NCBI GenBank assembly: GCA_022615255.1 | Contig: JAKEHC010000063.1 | Coordinates: 1-9,014 of the forward strand | DNA: 9,014 nt | Reading direction: 5' to 3' | Origin: Candidatus Dadabacteria bacterium | GTDB lineage: Bacteria > Desulfobacterota_D > UBA1144 > Nemesobacterales > CSP1-2 | Part shown: positions 6,362 to 9,014 of the stretch, one piece after another | How positions within the stretch are numbered: position 1 is the stretch's first letter | Layout of the letters: every line of letters starts with the position of its first letter | Position numbers and translations under genes: made by a program | Notes under the pieces: model-generated | Seen by the model: only the letters and a program-made list of their open reading frames with translations | Told to the model about the DNA's origin: nothing | Databases searched by the model: none

Positions 6362-7716
6362 TGCGGGTTGGAGGGTTTTTAATAGTTACTGCTATAGGTA
6401 TTTCTATATTTAGCTGCGCTAAAGTTGATCCGCAACCACAGTGGCTAAAGGTAGAGGCTATAACAAAGGAACGTACAGAAGGCCCTATAATTTGGGAAAA
6501 GTCAGAAGAAGACTCAAAAAGAATTAAAACTCAGGTTGATAATCTGCTTGCAGATGGATTGACTCGACAAGAGGCTGTAAAAATCGCGCTTCTAAACAAT
6601 CGTAAGCTGCAGGCTTCCTTTGAAGAGATCGGCGTAGCTCAGGCTGATTTAGTCCAGGCAGGATTACTCACAAACCCTTCCCTTGATCTATTTTTTGCCT
6701 TTCCATTATCCAGCGCAGATACTAGCGGCGGGCTTCTGGGTTTTCTTTCAGACCTATGGACCATCCCAGCACGCAAGGAGGTATTCGCAAAACAGGTAGA
6801 GGTTACTATTCAAGAGGTTGGTATTGATATAGTAGCCACGGCGGCAGAAACTGCATCAGCTTATGATGAGTTTCTTTACCGCATTACCTCTTTACAGATT
6901 GAAAAAAATAGCCTAAGTGTGTTGTCAGATATATCAGTGCGCACAAAGATTCGTTATGAGCATGGTCTATCAAACGATCTAGATATGCGCCATGCAGAAG
7001 CCGCAGCTATCGAGCAAAGGATCGCGATCGCTGCCGCAGAACAGGCATTAACTAAGGCCCGAACTCGGCTAAATATTGCCCTATCTCTAAACGAATCGGA
7101 TAATAAATATCATTTGACCGATACGTTAGATAACACACCCGATGAAAAAAAATGGGATAGAGAGACAGCCGTCAAATTCGCTCTAGAACACAGGTTGGAC
7201 TTAGCTGAGGCTAGGTTTAAAGTAGAGCTGGCTGATCGTGAGCTTTCTTTTGAACGCACTCAGGTATTTAGCAGAGTAAATGTCGGACCGGTATATGAAG
7301 GCGATTTGGGATCCGGCTCTGAAAACGCAGGAGGTCCAGCTATCAGTTTAGATCTTCCAATATTCGATCAAAACCAAGCACAAATCGCTAAGGATGAATA
7401 TCGTCTGCGCCAGATGAAAAAGGTCTTATCAGCAAAAGAAATGCAAGCCCGAAAGGAGGTAACGGATACTTTAGCAGAAATAGATTTTTATCTAAATATT
7501 ATAGATATAATCAGAAAGCAACTAAAACCTAATATTGAGGAAGAGTTTGAATATTCTAAGATATGGAGCTCACAAATGCAATTGAATTTACTTAACTTAC
7601 TTCAAACCCGAGAGATGGAAGTTGCATTGAAGCGAAGATATATTGAAGCCCAATGGCAGCTTAGAAATGCTTATATTAGGCTTAACCTAGCTCTTTGGGG
7701 AGGTGGGTTAACTTAA
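6361..7716 (+). CDS. TolC/CusC-family outer-membrane efflux factor
   Basis: Forms the trimeric outer-membrane channel-tunnel of an export system. 451 aa, the usual size. The N-terminus MRVGGFLIVTAIGISIFSC resembles a lipoprotein signal with the acylated Cys at residue 19 (lipobox I-F-S-C, an imperfect match), as in CusC/OprM-type factors. The two internal OEP repeats are visible: one begins LTRQEAVKIALLNNRKLQ (67-84) with QAGLLTNPSLDL (99-110), the second begins ETAVKFALEHRLDLAEA (268-284) with GPAISLDLPIFDQNQAQIA (325-343). Long alanine- and glutamate-rich helices (about 140-245 and 345-440) fit the periplasmic coiled-coil barrel. It is translationally coupled to the oxidase, which suggests a role in copper or other metal export. 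No membrane-fusion or RND gene follows; the next gene is an unrelated metallopeptidase, so the inner-membrane partner must be encoded elsewhere or not exist. Confidence 0.92.
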   Translation: MRVGGFLIVTAIGISIFSCAKVDPQPQWLKVEAITKERTEGPIIWEKSEEDSKRIKTQVDNLLADGLTRQEAVKIALLNNRKLQASFEEIGVAQADLVQAGLLTNPSLDLFFAFPLSSADTSGGLLGFLSDLWTIPARKEVFAKQVEVTIQEVGIDIVATAAETASAYDEFLYRITSLQIEKNSLSVLSDISVRTKIRYEHGLSNDLDMRHAEAAAIEQRIAIAAAEQALTKARTRLNIALSLNESDNKYHLTDTLDNTPDEKKWDRETAVKFALEHRLDLAEARFKVELADRELSFERTQVFSRVNVGPVYEGDLGSGSENAGGPAISLDLPIFDQNQAQIAKDEYRLRQMKKVLSAKEMQARKEVTDTLAEIDFYLNIIDIIRKQLKPNIEEEFEYSKIWSSQMQLNLLNLLQTREMEVALKRRYIEAQWQLRNAYIRLNLALWGGGLT

Positions 7717-7720
7717 CTGA

Positions 7721-7749
7721 TTGAACCTAAGGCATTAATAAATTTAAAT
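7721..7749 (+). promoter_or_regulatory. Possible promoter for the metallopeptidase gene
   Basis: In the 61-base gap, TTGAAC (7721-7726) and TTAAAT (7744-7749) are 17 bases apart, each four of six matches to consensus. Transcription would start near 7756. Read-through from the upstream pair is an equally good explanation, since no terminator is visible between them. Confidence 0.3.
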
Positions 7750-7765
7750 CTTACTTTTATAGTCT

Positions 7766-7770
7766 GAGGA
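7766..7770 (+). promoter_or_regulatory. Ribosome binding site supporting a TTG start
   Basis: GAGGA at 7766-7770 lies 7 bases before TTG 7778, the optimal distance. No other start codon fits both this site and the conserved N-terminus of the protein, so the TTG is well supported. Confidence 0.6.
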
Positions 7771-7777
7771 CAATATA

Positions 7778-8149
7778 TTGGAGAGAGAAAAATTTGAACG
7801 ACTTGTGGATAAAGCCTATCAAAAAATCCCAGAAAGGTTTAAGCAAAAGATTGAAAATACTGTAATCACTGTTGAGGACTATCCAAACCACGAAGATTTA
7901 GAGCATCTTAAAATTAGGGGCGATACCATACTTCTTGGACTTTACCGTGGAACCCCTCTTCCACAAAGAAGCGTATGGCAGGTTGCACGAATGCCCGATA
8001 AGATCGTTCTATTTCAGAAAAGTATTGAAAGAATCTGCAAAAATGAGAAAGAGATAGAAGAGAAAGTTTACGAAGTTATTCAACATGAGATTGCTCATTA
8101 CTTTGGACTATCCGATAGAGAGATTTATAAACTTATGGGTTCGGATTAA
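7778..8149 (+). CDS. Minimal zincin-type metallopeptidase family protein
   Basis: Small cytoplasmic protein of the minimal-zincin family (Zincin_1, formerly DUF1025), 123 aa, the normal size for the family. The zinc-binding motif HExxHxxGxxD is complete: H103, E104, H107, G110 and D113 in HEIAHYFGLSD. Family landmarks upstream are VEDYP (32-36), the LLGLYRGTPLPQRS block (52-65) and the PDKIVLFQKSIERIC strand-helix (73-87). No signal peptide or membrane segment is present. The physiological substrate of this family is not established, so proteolysis is predicted only from the motif. It starts at TTG with a good GAGGA ribosome binding site. It lies 61 bases downstream of the outer-membrane factor on the same strand; there is no obvious functional link to copper handling. 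Confidence 0.9.
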   Translation: MEREKFERLVDKAYQKIPERFKQKIENTVITVEDYPNHEDLEHLKIRGDTILLGLYRGTPLPQRSVWQVARMPDKIVLFQKSIERICKNEKEIEEKVYEVIQHEIAHYFGLSDREIYKLMGSD

Positions 8150-8219
8150 ATCTTGTTAGCGGTTTTATCTACTCTTCAAATATTTAAATAATAATGGTTA
8201 TGAAAGTTAATACAGCATA

Positions 8220-8263
8220 GGGATAAATTTTTGAAATGCTTTAATAGAATATAACTTTATCCC
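8220..8263. repeat. 8-bp perfect inverted repeat between convergent genes
   Basis: GGGATAAA (8220-8227) and TTTATCCC (8256-8263) form a perfect inverted repeat with a 28-base loop. The right arm covers the stop codon of the minus-strand 69-aa gene. A second nested-type pairing is also possible: AAAGTTA (8203-8209) with TAACTTT (8252-8258), and AGCAT (8214-8218) with ATGCT (8236-8240). It may act as a loose bidirectional 3' structure between convergent transcripts, but it lacks a compact GC stem and a clear T tract, so it is not a classic intrinsic terminator. Confidence 0.35.
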
Positions 8264-8466
8264 CAAATAAATATTTTCTTCGCTGATACATCAAAACGCA
8301 CTTTATGACCAACACATTGAGGATATAATTTATAAATTTTATCAGTCATCTCCTTATCTAACTCAGTTATTTTAGCCATGTCTTCCGCTAAATGGGCGAT
8401 CTGTATTGATTTCTGTAGGCTCCATAATTCATCATAATGCTCATCTTTAACAGATATTGGATTCAT
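8257..8466 (-). CDS. 69-aa protein of unknown function
   Basis: I do not recognise this protein. It is 69 aa with a charged, heptad-like helical middle (about residues 8-47, rich in E, D, K, L and I) and a short C-terminal strand-like end (KVRFDVSAKKIFIWG, 55-69) with one cysteine (C51). There is no signal peptide or transmembrane segment. The strongest evidence that it is real is translational: a perfect AGGAGG (8479-8474 on the minus strand) lies 7 bases before the ATG, and a candidate promoter lies just upstream. It converges with the metallopeptidase gene and diverges from the secreted protein at 8620. The small size and helical hairpin character could fit a regulatory or antitoxin-like protein, but no partner gene is adjacent and that is speculation. 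Confidence 0.75.
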   Translation of the reverse strand: MNPISVKDEHYDELWSLQKSIQIAHLAEDMAKITELDKEMTDKIYKLYPQCVGHKVRFDVSAKKIFIWG

Positions 8467-8473
8467 ACTTGAA

Positions 8474-8479
8474 CCTCCT
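8474..8479 (-). promoter_or_regulatory. Consensus Shine-Dalgarno of the 69-aa gene
   Basis: AGGAGG on the minus strand, 7 bases before the ATG at 8466. It is the best ribosome binding site in the window and the main reason for accepting this small gene. Confidence 0.75.
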
Positions 8480-8486
8480 TTTATAT

Positions 8487-8517
8487 ATTATGTATAAATG
8501 GGATATATGAAAGTCAA
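8487..8517 (-). promoter_or_regulatory. Candidate promoter of the 69-aa gene
   Basis: On the minus strand TTGACT (8517-8512), five of six matches, precedes an AT-rich run. The best -10 is CATAAT (8492-8487), five of six, at a 19-base spacing; TACATA at 17 bases is a weaker match. Either gives a leader of about 15-20 bases that just includes the AGGAGG. Confidence 0.35.
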
Positions 8518-8572
8518 CGCCTACGAAGTCTACGATATGACTAATTTTAAATAATTTAAGATAAGCATAAAT

Positions 8573-8581
8573 TGCTATAAT
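8573..8581 (+). promoter_or_regulatory. Extended -10 promoter for the secreted protein gene
   Basis: TGCTATAAT at 8573-8581 is an exact extended -10 element (TGnTATAAT). No good -35 is seen, which extended -10 promoters tolerate. Transcription would start near 8588, about 32 bases before the ATG at 8620. Confidence 0.45.
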
Positions 8582-8619
8582 AGAATTACTCCTGCTTATA
8601 AATTATAATAAAAAACGTT

Positions 8620-9014
8620 ATGAGAGAGAGCGCTATAGTAGTTTTCATAATCCTAACTCTATTTCCCATAAGTGGAAAAGCACAAGATCTACAAACACAG
8701 AATCAAATGATTCTACATCCTGAATTGTATATTAAGGTTTTGGATTGGTCTCTTTATTCAGCCTGGGGCGGCGTGGCTATTATACATCACGTCACCATAG
8801 AGAATACAGGCGACATAGCCTATAAGAATATTGCCGTAAAGGTATTTTATTATTCCTATTCTTACTCTGACACCGGAACGCTAATAAGTCAGGAATCAGG
8901 AGTGTTACCTATTACTATACCTCCTAACAGCAAGAATACTTACCTAAAAAACGGAGCTACCCTAGGAGCAAGTTCAATGGGTACGTACGCTGGTTACTTG
9001 GAGGTTCTAGGGGC
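8620..9014 (+). CDS. Secreted protein of unknown function, 3' end outside the window
   Basis: The gene runs open from ATG 8620 to the window edge (131 codons seen). The N-terminus has a Sec-type signal: MRES, a hydrophobic core AIVVFIILTLFPI, and a likely cleavage after GKA (residue 21). The exported part looks like an all-beta domain with an Ig-like or FxLYD/LEA14-like pattern: a strand region WGGVAIIHHVTIENTG (49-64), then DIAYKNIAVKVFYYSYSYSDTG (65-86), then a turn and IPPNSKNTYLK (100-110). The 'ENTG...YKNI.VKV.YY...G' pattern is common in such beta-sandwich proteins that sit outside the cytoplasmic membrane. I do not recognise a specific family. No Shine-Dalgarno precedes the ATG, but an in-frame stop at 8599-8601 limits how far upstream the gene could begin. 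It has no visible link to the other genes. Confidence 0.75.
   Translation, partial: MRESAIVVFIILTLFPISGKAQDLQTQNQMILHPELYIKVLDWSLYSAWGGVAIIHHVTIENTGDIAYKNIAVKVFYYSYSYSDTGTLISQESGVLPITIPPNSKNTYLKNGATLGASSMGTYAGYLEVLG

Noticed and set aside
7024..7031. GCGATCGC palindrome resembling the cyanobacterial HIP1 site
   Set aside because: It occurs once, inside codons for Ile-Ala-Ile-Ala in the outer-membrane factor, and nothing else suggests a cyanobacterium.
5129..7716. Horizontal transfer of the oxidase pair based on higher GC
   Set aside because: Counted lines in the oxidase range from 40 to 63% G+C and one in the outer-membrane factor is 45%, against 35-38% in ileS; but a counted transporter line is also about 45%. 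There are no flanking repeats, integrase or tRNA. The contrast is too weak by eye.

Overview
The window is a 9 kb piece of a low-GC bacterial chromosome. A few 60-base lines counted by hand give roughly 35-47% G+C. The organism is almost certainly Gram-negative: it carries a TolC/CusC-type outer-membrane factor with a lipoprotein-like signal and a Tat-exported periplasmic multicopper oxidase. The sequence alone does not fix a taxon. The protein flavour would fit a Deltaproteobacteria-, Nitrospirae- or Dadabacteria-like lineage, but that is only an impression. No RNA gene, insertion sequence, CRISPR array or prophage signal was seen.

Left part (1-4903, minus strand). A complete isoleucyl-tRNA synthetase (ileS, 114-2937 region) has all signature motifs. 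It is followed at its 3' side by about 110 bases with no recognisable gene. Upstream lies a 232-base AT-rich gap, then a CitMHS/NhaD-like 11-12 TM ion transporter (3170-4453) preceded by a 110-aa protein of unknown function (4490-4822). These last two probably form one transcript from a good sigma70-type promoter (TTGACA-18-TAAAAT, 4874-4903).

Middle (4823-7716). A divergent intergenic region leads into a tightly coupled plus-strand pair. The first gene is a Tat-exported two-domain multicopper oxidase with a Met/His-rich segment after the signal, and the second is a TolC-family outer-membrane factor; stop and start overlap as TAATG. This pair looks like a periplasmic copper (metal) oxidation and export unit. 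No RND pump or membrane-fusion partner is present in the window. The oxidase has one T3-copper histidine position occupied by glycine (YHTG where most laccases have YHSH).

Right part (7717-9014). A small minimal-zincin metallopeptidase (TTG start with a good ribosome binding site) converges on a 69-aa minus-strand gene of unknown function that has a perfect AGGAGG site. The window ends inside a secreted protein (8620 onward) of unknown function, divergent from the 69-aa gene.

The most useful points for a second look are the altered T3 site and start codon of the oxidase, the oxidase/outer-membrane-factor cassette lacking a pump, a possible MerR/CueR-like promoter in front of it, and the two uncharacterised small proteins. 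I do not see evidence for a dramatic new system.
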